Source of the DNA: Atrina japonica
Taxonomy: Eukaryota > Mollusca > Bivalvia > Pterioida > Pinnidae
Assembly: GCA_030159075.1 (NCBI GenBank)
Contig: BROG01001220.1
Coordinates: 30,322 to 94,321, forward strand
Direction: 5' to 3'
DNA length: 64,000 nucleotides
Position numbers and translations under genes: made by a program. Below, in pieces: positions 55,301-59,452 of the stretch; position 1 is the stretch's first letter, and each line of letters opens with the position of its first letter. A model generated the notes under the pieces. That model was not told the DNA's origin. It did not search any database and saw only the letters and a program-made list of their open reading frames with translations.

Positions 55301-56564
55301 ATGACTTGCCAACATTTTCATGCCTCGCTACGCTCGACGAAAGCAATTGTTCACTATTTCTTCCCTCTATCTTGACATTCTACGCCTGGATCCACCATCG
55401 CTTTGTATTTTTGTAGTGTTTGCCCTACATATCAGTATGTTTAGAATCGTTTTCTCAGCGTATATGAAGAAGAAAGTTTACTTGTAAACAACCATTGGCT
55501 CAAAATGTATATAATTTTCTTTTGTGTAATTATCAATCTAAGATTTAATTTAAAAAAAATAAATTTAATCCCCCTCACCCCCCAAAAAAATAATAAAATT
55601 TAAAATTACTGTATCCGCCCCTACAGGATATCCAAAATAAGTGCGAGTCTGTAATGTTATAATGATAATGACACAACGTTATCGTTGGCGGGCGACAATT
55701 TGGGATGGGACACACTGCACATGTCGCCGGCGACAATTTGTGCAAAGTGTCACTGTTTGTGTATGTGTGTGTGTGTGCAAGTTCCTTGTTGATGTCGTTT
55801 CTGTGTTTTGCCTGCTTATATGATGCTCAGTTTGTTTGTTTGTTTATTGTTGTTTAACGTCCCACTCGAGAATATTTCACTCATATGGAGACGTCACCAA
55901 ATGCCGGTGAAGGGCTTCAAATTTTGGCCTATACTCGGCACTTACGGCCATTGAGCAGTAGGGTTCTTTAACGTGCCAACACCTACTGTGACACGGGACC
56001 TCCAGCTTTTACTGTCTCATCCGAAAGACAGGAAAACCAACCTGTCGCCGGCGGGACTCGAACTCACGACCTCACGATCCAGAGTCGAGCGCGCTACCGA
56101 CTGAGCCAGGCCGGCTCTATGATGCTCAGTGAGCAGCTATGATGCTCAAGTGCATTTGATTTGCGCTGATTTGCAATTCAATATATATCTGTTTGGAGGT
56201 CTCACATGATTTTGAAATTTCTTTTTGCGGTCTGTTTGTAAAACAATCTGTTGAACTTTCTGTAGTTTTAAAGCTATGTTATAATTTTATCTCACTGTGT
56301 ATTTGTTTATATATATATACAGTAAAACCTGTATATAGGGGCCACCAAAGGGACCACAGGTTTAATTTAGTTGAAGTTTGCAGTCATGGTACTTTTCAAA
56401 ACTGGCCTTTATAGACAGGTGATCCTTATTTAGAGGTAACCACTATAGCAGGTTTTACTGTATATGTATATATATATATATTATATATATATATATTTAT
56501 TGCAGAAAAAGTCCCTGAATATCAGGCAGCTGATGTCTTTGCAGTCTATATTTCCAGAAACTGA
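23702..56564 (+). CDS. Secreted protein gene, five exons, uncharacterised conserved domain
   Basis: Five exons (23702-23771, 42299-42498, 47610-47779, 48097-48272, 56506-56564) join into 675 nt, giving 224 residues. All introns are GT-AG and every phase matches (1, 0, 2, 1). Exon 1 encodes a signal peptide (MYSYSLTFFLIFCGFAGLVL). The mature part has WELVFRAVKGNG, SPIIDCWEN, VKIELYTKGEVAAFLLF, WFRYDMLLDSSWYDL, YFSIRGHESRYFFIEKKYGG, CPGDEGWFVVAD, YPQFLYAKDKKVASW and ADVFAVYI. I recognise this order of motifs from unnamed secreted proteins of molluscs and other invertebrates, but know no function. At least seven cysteines in the mature part suggest disulphides. The gene lives inside dense mobile DNA. 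The first-exon start and lack of extra exons are inferred; transcripts would settle them. Confidence 0.8.
23956..24010 (+). ncRNA. Hammerhead-repeat remnant (3' half only)
   Basis: ACGATATCGTCCTGAGC (stem III palindrome, cleavage-site C and the stem I 3' strand) and the following ATTATAACTTTGGTATTATG match the repeat at 24330-24390. The catalytic 5' half is missing. The two 3' halves lie about 400 bp apart in direct orientation. Confidence 0.5.
24095..24155 (-). mobile_element. SINE-A 3'-end fragment
   Basis: TTTACGCCATATTCAACATCTTTCAGTCATACC is the reverse complement of the SINE-A tail, preceded by its T-rich (A-rich on the minus strand) end. The body is absent (5' truncation). Confidence 0.65.
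24330..24375 (+). ncRNA. Hammerhead-ribozyme-like motif, damaged core
   Basis: GCTCAA (24330-24335) pairs with TTGAGC (24370-24375) as stem I. CTGATGA follows at 24336-24342, then AGTC...GAC as stem II, then TAAA where GAAA is required, then the stem III palindrome ACGATATCGT and C. The G-to-T change at the first position of GAAA should abolish cleavage. It sits in host intron 1, sense strand. Confidence 0.6.
24551..24731. mobile_element. MITE, TA-flanked, pogo/Tc1-like ends
   Basis: The element starts CAGTAAAACCTCTCTATAATG, and its inverted partner CAGTATAATGAGGTTTTACTG ends at 24731. TA dinucleotides flank both sides (24549-24550 and 24732-24733). CAGTAAAACCTC ends with a TA target are common in pogo/Tigger-type MITEs. 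Confidence 0.8.
24785..25005 (-). repeat. Dispersed repeat, unclassified (copy 1)
   Basis: Reading on the minus strand, TTTTCGGTTATGACAAG leads to GGAACGATTACTCTAGTCAG and then GGGTTCACAAAACTCCGCC. The same order occurs at 39640-39830 and 58240-58620. Ends are approximate and no terminal structure is apparent. Confidence 0.55.
25006..26864. other. Host intron 1 sequence without recognisable features
   Basis: A 97-residue open frame at 26286-26579 has no family resemblance and lacks splice context. It is not called. GAAACTTGACAACATCAG near 25853 and a similar string near 26255 suggest a faint old duplication. Confidence 0.4.
26875..27186. mobile_element. MITE with about 60-bp imperfect inverted ends
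   Basis: CAGGTACTTGTGGAC at the left is matched by GTCCACAAGTACCTG at the right. The inverted similarity continues through GGACCATCTAAGTGTGCCTTG and CAAGGCACACTTAGATGG. AAACTGG occurs directly at both flanks (26865-26871 and 27189-27195), a plausible target duplication. Confidence 0.75.
27327..27449. mobile_element. MITE, TA-flanked (same family as 56320-56460)
   Basis: ACAGTAAAGCCTGTATATAG at the left faces CAGTAGGTTTAACTGTA at the right, with GAGGCCACCAAAGGGACC inside. The interior matches the copy next to host exon 5. Confidence 0.7.
27450..28240. other. Host intron 1 spacer
   Basis: AT-rich sequence with a short (CA)n stretch near 27570. No gene or defined repeat is seen. Confidence 0.4.
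28245..28330 (+). ncRNA. Hammerhead-repeat remnant
   Basis: GAAGTCTAATTGACAGAAAAGATCGTCTTCAGC followed by ATTATAACCTTGGTATTATG matches the repeat at 24330. CTGATGA has decayed to GGATTGA and stem III is shortened. It is probably inactive. Confidence 0.5.
28516..29231 (-). repeat. 3' LTR of the Gypsy element (716 bp)
   Basis: It begins TGTAAACCAACCC and ends CATATTGTTACA on the + strand, giving TG...CA ends. The neighbouring internal sequence on the minus strand, AAGGGATAGGGACG, is a purine-rich tract next to the LTR as expected for plus-strand priming. Confidence 0.92.
29400..29610 (-). repeat. Degenerate GTGACCTGGATT repeats in the element 3' region
   Basis: GTGACCTGGATT and close variants (GTGACTTAGATT, ATGACCTGGATT, GTGATCTGGATT, GTGACTTGGATT) recur about six times at irregular spacing between 29422 and 29602. 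Confidence 0.7.
29775..29900 (-). repeat. Short tandem repeats GGAAAGTCCTCC
   Basis: GGAAAGTCCTCC occurs four times between about 29790 and 29885, each followed by ATTC, GTCC or CATCC. It lies in the non-coding 3' part of the element. Confidence 0.8.
30021..31816 (-). pseudogene. Env-like third ORF of the Gypsy element (broken)
   Basis: The first part (31816-31226) has LGHLAPSVIQPLQFRQLL, PFDPEKDLWDLYKTLTC, then VSVPLV, and spaced cysteines (NPSIRYCSF, NRQTCVISIF, KIEQNCKTTL). This arrangement is that of baculovirus-F/errantivirus-type Env proteins. The next part (31132-30629) carries one strong transmembrane segment (IPIVPVVTILIIIMIK) followed by a basic, presumably cytoplasmic stretch. A polar tail (30554-30021) contains a duplicated YPD-KLCSMYLKDK unit. 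Breaks at about 31226-31132 and 30629-30554 interrupt it. The position after pol and before the 3' LTR fits env. Membrane fusion activity cannot be inferred. Confidence 0.7.
31870..35924 (-). pseudogene. Gypsy pol: protease, RT, RNase H, integrase (frameshifted)
   Basis: Protease (35924-35496) shows RTLVDTGAEVSLIS, the aspartic DTG. RT starts near 34982 (AGIIERSRSTWAFPLVVVG) and has the catalytic YLDD at about 34586-34597. RNase H includes YVLYTDASDTC. The integrase zinc region shows CVICQTR (about 33300). Its core has KIALDLSGPYPTT and SYYSPQSNGKVERFHRTL, so the D and E positions are seen. A GPY/F-like end follows (KWTPYYRIIEEKGPLSF). The tail (32100-31870) repeats SLDIF(D/E)NMCKNNL three times. 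At least five frame changes break the ORF. Confidence 0.9.
36440..37773 (-). pseudogene. Gypsy gag with two zinc knuckles (frameshifted)
   Basis: The frame opens MAEENSRLKFSSMATALGE at 37773. The capsid-like part is intact from 37293 (YLIEQENNENVASWGDLKK, LKQETDESVQMFGERI). Two CCHC knuckles follow: CKNCLKK-(shift)-H near 36780-36730, broken by an indel, and CWVCHMIGHLKRNC at about 36500-36455. An acidic SDSDSD stretch lies between them. Gag would package the element RNA. Confidence 0.82.
38062..38111 (-). promoter_or_regulatory. Possible primer-binding site and leader of the Gypsy element
   Basis: On the minus strand, just inside the 5' LTR, lies TTTGGTGCCTTTTGCCCTGG. TGG begins about 10 nt from the LTR, so TGGTGCC could pair with a tRNA ending GGCACCA; the tRNA is not identified. 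About 40 nt further, CGAAAAGGTAAGAC (near 38050-38037) is a good splice-donor match that could serve an env mRNA. Confidence 0.4.
38112..38832 (-). repeat. 5' LTR of the Gypsy element (721 bp)
   Basis: Nearly identical to 28516-29231, with a few indels (for example GCGGTTTTCCC against GCGGTTTCCC). On the minus strand TATATAAG (complement of 38287-38294) is a plausible TATA box, and AATAAA (complement of 38167-38172) a plausible polyadenylation signal. Confidence 0.92.
38837..39284. other. Host intron 1 spacer after the Gypsy element
   Basis: The empty-site sequence resumes after the right ACCG duplication. A run of similar phrases (CTCATACC, CTGACTCGTGTCC, CTAATTCGTGCCC) near 39160-39250 is a weak local repeat. 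Confidence 0.4.
39285..39515 (+). mobile_element. SINE-B copy, degraded ends
   Basis: AGTAGCGCGTTCGACTCTGG and GTCGTGAGTTCGAGTCCAGC are the A-box side and B-box of the tRNA-like head. CTCAATGGCCGTAAGTGCCG and CCTTCACCGGCATTAG match the body of the intact copies. The conserved 3' tail is replaced by GTCGGCATTAATGTTG. Confidence 0.8.
39640..39830 (+). repeat. Dispersed repeat, unclassified (copy 2)
   Basis: TTTTCGGTTATGACAATC, AACAAGTAAGAACGACTATTC and GGGTTCACGAGACTATATTC occur in the same order and spacing as in the copies at 24785 and 58240. Confidence 0.6.
39831..41129. other. Host intron 1 spacer
   Basis: No gene is supported. A pair of opposed segments around CCACGGTCTGGAAATC (39941) and GGACCGTGGTTTTACG (40351) suggests an inverted repeat of uncertain nature with arms about 400 bp apart. 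Confidence 0.4.
41141..41420 (-). mobile_element. SINE-B, full-length, with target duplication
   Basis: The minus strand reads a tRNA-like head (GGCTCAGTCGGTAGCGCGCT, B-box GAGTTCGAGTCCC), the body GGCCGTAAGTGCCGAGC and the tail GAATATTC...ACGTTAAACAACAATAAAC. CCCATACAGGT flanks it at 41130-41140 and 41421-41431. The tail shares the terminal stem-loop of the I-type LINE. Confidence 0.92.
41689..41910 (-). mobile_element. SINE-A copy with target duplication
   Basis: On the minus strand: GGGCCGAGTGGTTAGAGCAT (A-box side), CTCTGGTTGGAATCCC (B-box) and the tail GACTGAAAGATTGTTGACTATGGCG. TTTAACTTGAA flanks it at 41678-41688 and 41911-41921. Confidence 0.9.
42299..42498 (+). CDS. Host gene exon 2
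   Basis: Acceptor TTACTCTTTGTAG ends at 42298; the donor GTAAAT starts at 42499. With the last base of exon 1 the first codon is GAG. The exon encodes EWELVFRAVKGNGQQVYRKW, then GKCLMHEGCIPRN, RSPIIDCWENEDIKT. It holds the W-x-LVFR start of the conserved domain. Confidence 0.82.
42556..42640 (-). mobile_element. Penelope-like 3' UTR fragment, degenerate
   Basis: GATACCAAAATGTAAA, AGGATGTCCAGGATATATC and GATCAGGTGCCACGGAGG align inverted with 47030-47140 of the Penelope-like copy 2. CTGATGA at 42610 arises by mutation here and is not a ribozyme. Confidence 0.55.
43030..44450 (+). mobile_element. Penelope-like element, copy 1 (5'-truncated)
   Basis: Similarity to copy 2 begins near ACTCGAAAATTTACATATC (43038) and includes the RT piece MLAFLIDNIFVMFGDVVFQQ with TVGIPTGTNCTPLLAD. 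Deletions relative to copy 2 remove the LFLYSYE region and about 200 bp after the catalytic motif. The 3' UTR (43660-43880) and the tandem-repeat tail (44230-44450) follow. The hAT-like element starts at 44451. Confidence 0.85.
43331..43384. repeat. (AT)27 microsatellite at the RT catalytic motif of Penelope copy 1
   Basis: Twenty-seven AT units lie exactly where copy 2 has AGATATATATCGACGAC (its YIDD codons). CGACGACATATTGTC follows immediately, so the expansion arose inside the catalytic-motif codons. Confidence 0.93.
44451..45419. mobile_element. hAT-like non-autonomous DNA transposon
   Basis: Ends are TAGGGCTGCCACGATAT and ATCTCGTGACAGCCCTA, the usual form of hAT termini. An 8-bp target duplication GAATTTAT flanks it (44443-44450 and 45420-45427). 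The subterminal parts are rich in CAATACAT/ATGTATTG inverted motifs. No transposase is present. A SINE-B copy lies inside. It separates the two Penelope-like copies. Confidence 0.88.
44741..45018 (-). mobile_element. SINE-B copy nested in the hAT-like element
   Basis: Tail TTTAAAGTCCCACTCAAG, body CGGCACTTACGGCCATTGAG and head GGGACTCGAACTCACAACC are all in the expected order. A short gap in the head (CGAGCTACCGACAGAACAAGG) marks decay. Confidence 0.85.
45428..47400 (+). mobile_element. Penelope-like element, copy 2
   Basis: After the hAT target duplication the Penelope RT region opens and continues to 46922, followed by a 3' UTR shared with copy 1 and a tandem-repeat block. Before the hAT insertion its start directly followed the tail of copy 1, the head-to-tail order known for Penelope-like elements. 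No GIY-YIG endonuclease domain is visible. It occupies host intron 2 in sense orientation. Confidence 0.88.
45459..46922 (+). pseudogene. Penelope-like reverse transcriptase (stops and indels)
   Basis: Telomerase-related RT motifs are clear: YVLEPADKASNNIVFICK, LPHLYWIPKLHKTPYKQRY, KTYDFSTLYTTIPHKKL, VGIPMGTNCAPLLADLFLY and IYIDDVLSINN. The C-terminal part shows GRYNSLFCDYSVSLSKML. An in-frame TAA lies at 45852-45854. Around 46405-46440 the frame shifts and returns at the YIDD codons, where an extra TA is present. The ORF ends at 46922. Family assignment is firm. Confidence 0.88.
47145..47420 (+). repeat. Tandem repeat (about 75-80 bp) at the Penelope copy 2 end
   Basis: Four units begin with CTGTCCGGATAAT or a variant and contain CTGATCGTGACCAGG and AAAGTGTTTCTGTAAAGG. 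A related, more degenerate block lies at 44230-44450 in copy 1. Confidence 0.8.
47610..47779 (+). CDS. Host gene exon 3
   Basis: The acceptor TTCTCTTTGATTCAAAG ends at 47609; the donor GTACGT starts at 47780. It reads VKIELYTKGEVAAFLLFDGK, WFRYDMLLDSSWYDLKAG, CPCKKFKYFSIRG. The last two bases (GG) join the G of exon 4. Confidence 0.82.
47947..47973. repeat. (GAT)n microsatellite in host intron 3
   Basis: About nine GAT units inside the 317-bp intron 3. Confidence 0.95.
48097..48272 (+). CDS. Host gene exon 4
   Basis: The acceptor GATATTTTCAG ends at 48096. The exon reads HESRYFFIEKKYGGCPGDEG, WFVVADHISKLHKCPRD, YPQFLYAKDKKVASWSK. The donor GTAATA starts at 48273, leaving one A that joins exon 5. 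The frame stays open past the donor to a TAA at 48434-48436, but that extension lacks the ADVF ending of the domain. Confidence 0.82.
48503..49396 (+). mobile_element. TTAA-flanked DNA transposon family, copy 3, with nested SINE
   Basis: TTAA flanks both ends (48499-48502 and 49397-49400). Terminal repeats are AGTGATATAATTTGTC and GACAGCTCATATCACT. The interior matches copy 2 in inverse orientation but lacks about 340 bp in the middle (junction near 48692). The short ORF is present with stops. The SINE-A at 48949-49196 is inserted within it. Confidence 0.85.
48949..49196 (+). mobile_element. SINE-A, full-length, with 11-bp target duplication
   Basis: The reference copy of the family. A-box side GTGGCCGAGTGGTTAGAGC, B-box GGTTCGAATCC, body TTTGCCAGTTTTCTTGCGG, 3' hairpin CGCCATCATATGACTGAAAG...TATGGCG and an (AAATC)n tail. 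AAGAATTACCG repeats at 48938-48948 and 49197-49207. The head resembles a tRNA of the serine/leucine type, not a functional tRNA gene. Confidence 0.95.
49401..49880. other. Host intron 4 spacer
   Basis: AT-rich DNA with a short (CACA)n stretch at about 49612-49640. Nothing else is recognised. Confidence 0.4.
50005..50050 (-). ncRNA. Hammerhead ribozyme-like motif, best copy
   Basis: On the minus strand: stem I GCTCAA (50050-50045) pairs with TTGAGC (50010-50005). CTGATGA occupies 50044-50038, stem II AGTC-TAATC-GAC(A) follows, then GAAA (50024-50021), stem III palindrome ACGATATCGT (50021-50012) and C at 50011. All core residues are present. The pair next to the core in stem II is A with A rather than G-C, which is atypical. 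The self-complementary stem III suggests dimeric action. Homologous sequence continues on both sides, as in the repeat at 24250-24420. Confidence 0.65.
50432..50530 (-). mobile_element. Penelope-like 3' UTR fragment
   Basis: CCAAAGTATAAATATTTAGG, ATGTCCAGGACACA and GTGGGATCAGGTGCCATGG are the inverse of 47030-47140. On the minus strand it lies about 400 bp upstream of the ribozyme-like motif. Confidence 0.65.
50870..51790 (-). pseudogene. BEL/Pao retrotransposon pol fragment (protease region to RT start)
   Basis: A single 289-codon frame reads VYATIDDQSNRTMLKPELFD (aspartic protease region), VELLIGHDLPEVHHVLEQII, RLPLGWVVIGEVCLG, then EEHFM-type RT onset (QKREHFMSKVLNSG) and WYLPLFGVYDPKKSQ. 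These are hallmark strings of BEL/Pao Pol. The frame ends at 50870 before the RT palm, so catalytic motifs are missing. Upstream on the minus strand is a matching gag remnant. Confidence 0.85.
51791..52412 (-). pseudogene. BEL/Pao gag fragment
   Basis: Frames starting MDSTAEKVKRIRKLTYKAMA (52412) and EKGIYTNFSDFCCTSEQYN (52284) run in series toward the pol fragment. Charged, coiled-coil-like content (HKVKSKKKKLEFVEKV) fits BEL/Pao Gag. Frameshifts near 52290 and 52050 break it. No LTR is identified. Confidence 0.6.
52413..53199. other. Host intron 4 spacer
   Basis: AT-rich. An open frame of 104 codons on the minus strand (53167-52853) is hydrophobic and low in complexity and is not called. 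Confidence 0.4.
53200..53290. mobile_element. Degenerate MITE (CAGTAAAACCTC family)
   Basis: TGTACAACCTCTATATAAAAG faces TTATATACAAGTTTCACTGTA in inverse orientation. It resembles the MITEs at 24551 and 56320, but mutated. Confidence 0.5.
53665..53745 (-). mobile_element. SINE tail fragment, third variant
   Basis: GTTTGTTTGAATGGTGTTTTACGTCACACGCAACAATTTTGCGGTC resembles the SINE-A tail (TTTTACGCCATACTCAACAATC) with changes. The body is absent. Confidence 0.45.
53746..54474. other. Host intron 4 spacer
   Basis: No coding or repeat signal that I can support. Confidence 0.4.
54475..55080. repeat. 600-bp polypyrimidine (TCTCTT)n tract
   Basis: The + strand is almost only C and T with short interruptions, one being ATTATAGGTACCCAGTAAAGTAGACGAATG near 54705-54735. 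Another, similar (GTTACAAAAGTGTACAGATG), lies near 54910-54935. Open frames on the + strand are leucine/serine runs caused by the composition. Confidence 0.9.
55081..55818. other. Host intron 4 spacer
   Basis: No gene is supported. A short (GT)n run lies near 55757-55777. Confidence 0.4.
55832..56117 (-). mobile_element. SINE-B, full-length, with 13-bp target duplication
   Basis: Tail GTTGTTTAACGTCCCACTC, body GGCCTATACTCGGCACTTAC and head GGGACTCGAACTCACGACC with GCGCTACCGACTGAGCC. TATGATGCTCAGT repeats at 55819-55831 and 56118-56130. It is the cleanest SINE-B in the window. Confidence 0.95.
56320..56460. mobile_element. MITE, TA-flanked, next to host exon 5
   Basis: CAGTAAAACCTGTATATAGG at the left and CAGGTTTTACTG (with GCAG before it) at the right form the inverted ends of a 141-bp element flanked by TA. 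A (TA)n microsatellite on its right runs into the exon 5 acceptor. Confidence 0.85.
56506..56564 (+). CDS. Host gene exon 5: C-terminus and stop
   Basis: The acceptor ATATATTTATTGCAG ends at 56505. With the last A of exon 4 the exon reads KKVPEYQAADVFAVYISRN and stops with TGA at 56562-56564. The ADVFAVYI ending completes the conserved domain. ATTAAA at 56633-56638 is a plausible polyadenylation signal. Confidence 0.82.
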
Positions 56565-56798
56565 CGCCAGCACTGACAAGAGGCCGCATAATGATGTCTG
56601 ATCAAGTTTAAATTTATGTTTTACTAGTAAACATTAAAGGCTTATTATTGTCAGAATTAATTTTGTTTTTATTTTAAGCGGTAAGGCCAATCCAATTTAC
56701 TTCTATGTTATGCGCTCACCCTGAGTTGAAAAGACCAACTACAAATTCGAAAAACAACCTCATGGAAAACACAAAACTATTTGATTATACAAAAAAAA

Positions 56799-57025
56799 AC
56801 AAAAAAAAACACATAAACACTCAAATTTCACAAATTTTTGGCCACTTGGCCTTTATCAAGTGAAAGACGACAATATGTATATCAGTTACATAGTATTAAG
56901 TCTGCACAATACAAAGCAAAATTGTATTGTGCAGACTTAATACTATGTAACTGATATACATATTGTCGTCTTTCACTTGATAAAGGCCAAGTGGCCGAAA
57001 ATTTGTGAAATTTTAGTGTTTTTCT

Positions 57026-57037
<12 letters not shown>
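56799..57037. repeat. Long near-perfect palindrome
   Basis: Two arms of about 115 bp face each other around AGCAAAA (56915-56921). Left-arm parts such as GGCCACTTGGCCTTTATC and GTTACATAGTATTAAGTC recur inverted at the right. The right arm ends in a poly(T) run and the left arm begins in a run of A, so a T-tailed unit is duplicated in inverse orientation. Confidence 0.9.
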
Positions 57038-57058
<21 letters not shown>

Positions 57059-57191
57059 ATACTGATACTTCCCTTTGGAGGACATTAAATTTTATTTGAT
57101 TATAATTGAGATTATGGAGTTAAGTTGAAGGAATAGGTCATACTAATCAAAATATGTTAAAGTACCCTGAGAGCGATACCTTTATTTTATC

Positions 57192-57580
57192 CGGGCCCCA
57201 AGTCACCAAAATTTACTCAATACTCAAGCTCAACTTATATTTCATTAATTTTGACCACAGAATCGCTCATAAAACCTCGAATTTGAGATAACAGACAATA
57301 TGTTAGAATTTTACGTCAGTCACATGTAAATTTTTCTATCACACTTTAGAAATTCCTTGAAATAAAACGAATAAATACGTTGAGTGCGGTACACAAAATA
57401 TGAGCACGTACTCAAATTATTTTTTTTTTTTTTCATATTTCTGAAGTTTTCTTCAACTGAGCAACAACTTTCACCATTATTTACAATTGTATGCCATCAA
57501 TATACCCATGCCCATTTACAGAATAAACTTCGCTTGTTTTTGTCATGAAAAAGTAGTAAATTTGGTGACTTCGGGCCCCG
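57192..57580. mobile_element. Foldback MITE with GC-rich ends
   Basis: CGGGCCCCAAGTCACCAAAA (57192 on) is inverted at TTTGGTGACTTCGGGCCCCG (ending 57580), with AGTAAA beside each arm. No clear target duplication is seen. Confidence 0.75.
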
Positions 57581-58239
57581 AACGCTATGTCTGCATCAAA
57601 CCATAACTGCAATAGCAAAACAATTTTATTACATATTGTGGTAGTTAATTATAAAGTTTTGTCGATGACATAAATTTGTAATTAATTCATCAAAGATAGG
57701 AAAATACTGTACGTATTTATTTCAAGTGGCGTATGAAAAGAACATACTTCCGAAATTACCAGTTGTCATTGTGTTTTAAATGTGTCCTAACCCAATACAC
57801 TCGCAGGCTAAAGAAAAAATGGAATGACCCTACATTTCATTGAAATATCTTAATTAGAAAATCCTAGTTTGAACTGAAATTAGATTTCCCAAAATAAAGA
57901 AAAGAGATACAATCAAACATAAACATCCTTAAATTCCTCTATATTTGCATCGCTTGAGAAACTCAGTTTGGGAAATATTCACTTGCGATTGATTAGTTCA
58001 GCCTTACAATTTGTAGCTGTATACCATACTGGACCTGCTCCAATTTCACAAAATATATAGAAATTTAAGACTGACATACGCAACAATTTGTTCCCATGTT
58101 TGTCGGTACGAGTTATCGCGCCTGAAAGTTACCTGATTTACCTGAGTCCTACCATCACGCTGAAACGTAGTAAATTATTTCACACCCGAGTCGAGGAATC
58201 TTGTTACCAGCATATAGACCGATTCACATAAGATGACTG
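57581..58239. other. Spacer downstream of the host gene
   Basis: AT-rich DNA without a recognisable gene or repeat. Confidence 0.4.
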
Positions 58240-58620
58240 GGCGCAGTAATCTTTTGATTTTCGGTTATGACAAGCTACACGGGAAAAACGTTGTATTCCT
58301 CACTAGATACTCTCTTATGTATGGTGACAAGTAGGAACGATTACTCTAGTCAGTGTAATTTTAATGTTGTGCTTTATTTGTTTTGATTTTTGATTTGATT
58401 TTTTGTTTTACGCCATACTCAACAATCTTTCAGTCATATGATGGCGTCCAGTTTTTATTGGTGGAGGAGAAACCCAAGTTACCAGAGTAAAGACCACCGA
58501 CCTACCGCAAGAAAACTGGCAAACTTTCCCACTCAATGTGCTTTATTTGTAAAATTTAAACTCATCCACATCAAAAAAGGGTTCACAAGACTCCAGCCCG
58601 CCAGGTTATTTAGATTTTAC
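58240..58620 (+). repeat. Dispersed repeat, unclassified (copy 3), split by a SINE
   Basis: TTTTCGGTTATGACAAGC, AAGTAGGAACGATTACTCTAG and GGGTTCACAAGACTCCAGCC keep the order seen in copies 1 and 2. The SINE-A at 58382-58536 interrupts it. Confidence 0.65.
58382..58536 (-). mobile_element. SINE-A, 5'-truncated, with target duplication
   Basis: Tail TTTTACGCCATACTCAAC and body GGTGGAGGAGAAACCC are present; the tRNA-like head is missing. TGTGCTTTATTTGT flanks it at 58368-58381 and 58537-58550. Confidence 0.9.
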
Positions 58621-59452
58621 TATATATGTGTGACCATCAAATTGTATGATAATATGATTGTACATTTGCTGTATTAGTCAAATATGAACAGGAGAGACAA
58701 GTGAATTCGGCGATTTTTAGACAATCTGATAAAACATAAAAATTGAAAACTCATCTTATCATTTCTCTATAATATTAGTTTTACTTTTTATAATTGCTAA
58801 TAATGACATAGGATTATAGATATTTTTGAGAAGCGTTTCTAACTCTCAATCCAAATCTGTTATTTTTGACTTTGCCGTATTTCAACATGATAACAATAGT
58901 TAATTCTATCCTTTGTTTGAAATTAGCCGAAGATAATATGTTTGGTAAATAATAACACCTTCATCTGCCATGTATAATCCATGTCCATTTAACATACAAA
59001 CAACTTTTACGCAACAAACGCGCAAGTCAATTAAGAAACCCTTTTCATACTTAAATATCCTTCTTAGTAACCAAGTCTATGGATTAGCATACCCCCGCGT
59101 TACCTATCTTTTTATATGAGGACCACGACAGGAAAATAAGTTATGTCTTCACCTAAAAGTACACTTAGGGTACTTTAAGAAGAGTTTGAGCGAACCCTTT
59201 ATTGATCCCTACCTTGACCAAGTGGAGTTCCAGACCGCGTACCCAGCGCGTCACTTTACACTGGAACTCCACCGAATAAACAGCTAGACTCTACATAAGT
59301 CTTCTTCGTATTTTTACAGATTTTGAATTATCGCACCGGGTCACATCCTGCACCTTGTGTAAGCGACACTCTCACACGTTTGCACAAAATATCCGACAAA
59401 CACCATAAATGACCCCCGTGATAAGTGGTGGAGAAAACAAGATTCCCATGAT
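58621..59452 (+). other. Upstream flank and probable 5' LTR/leader of a second Gypsy element
   Basis: The 5' LTR should lie here. AATAAACAGC at about 59275 may be its polyadenylation region. Without the 3' LTR, which is beyond the window, neither edge can be placed. Confidence 0.45.
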
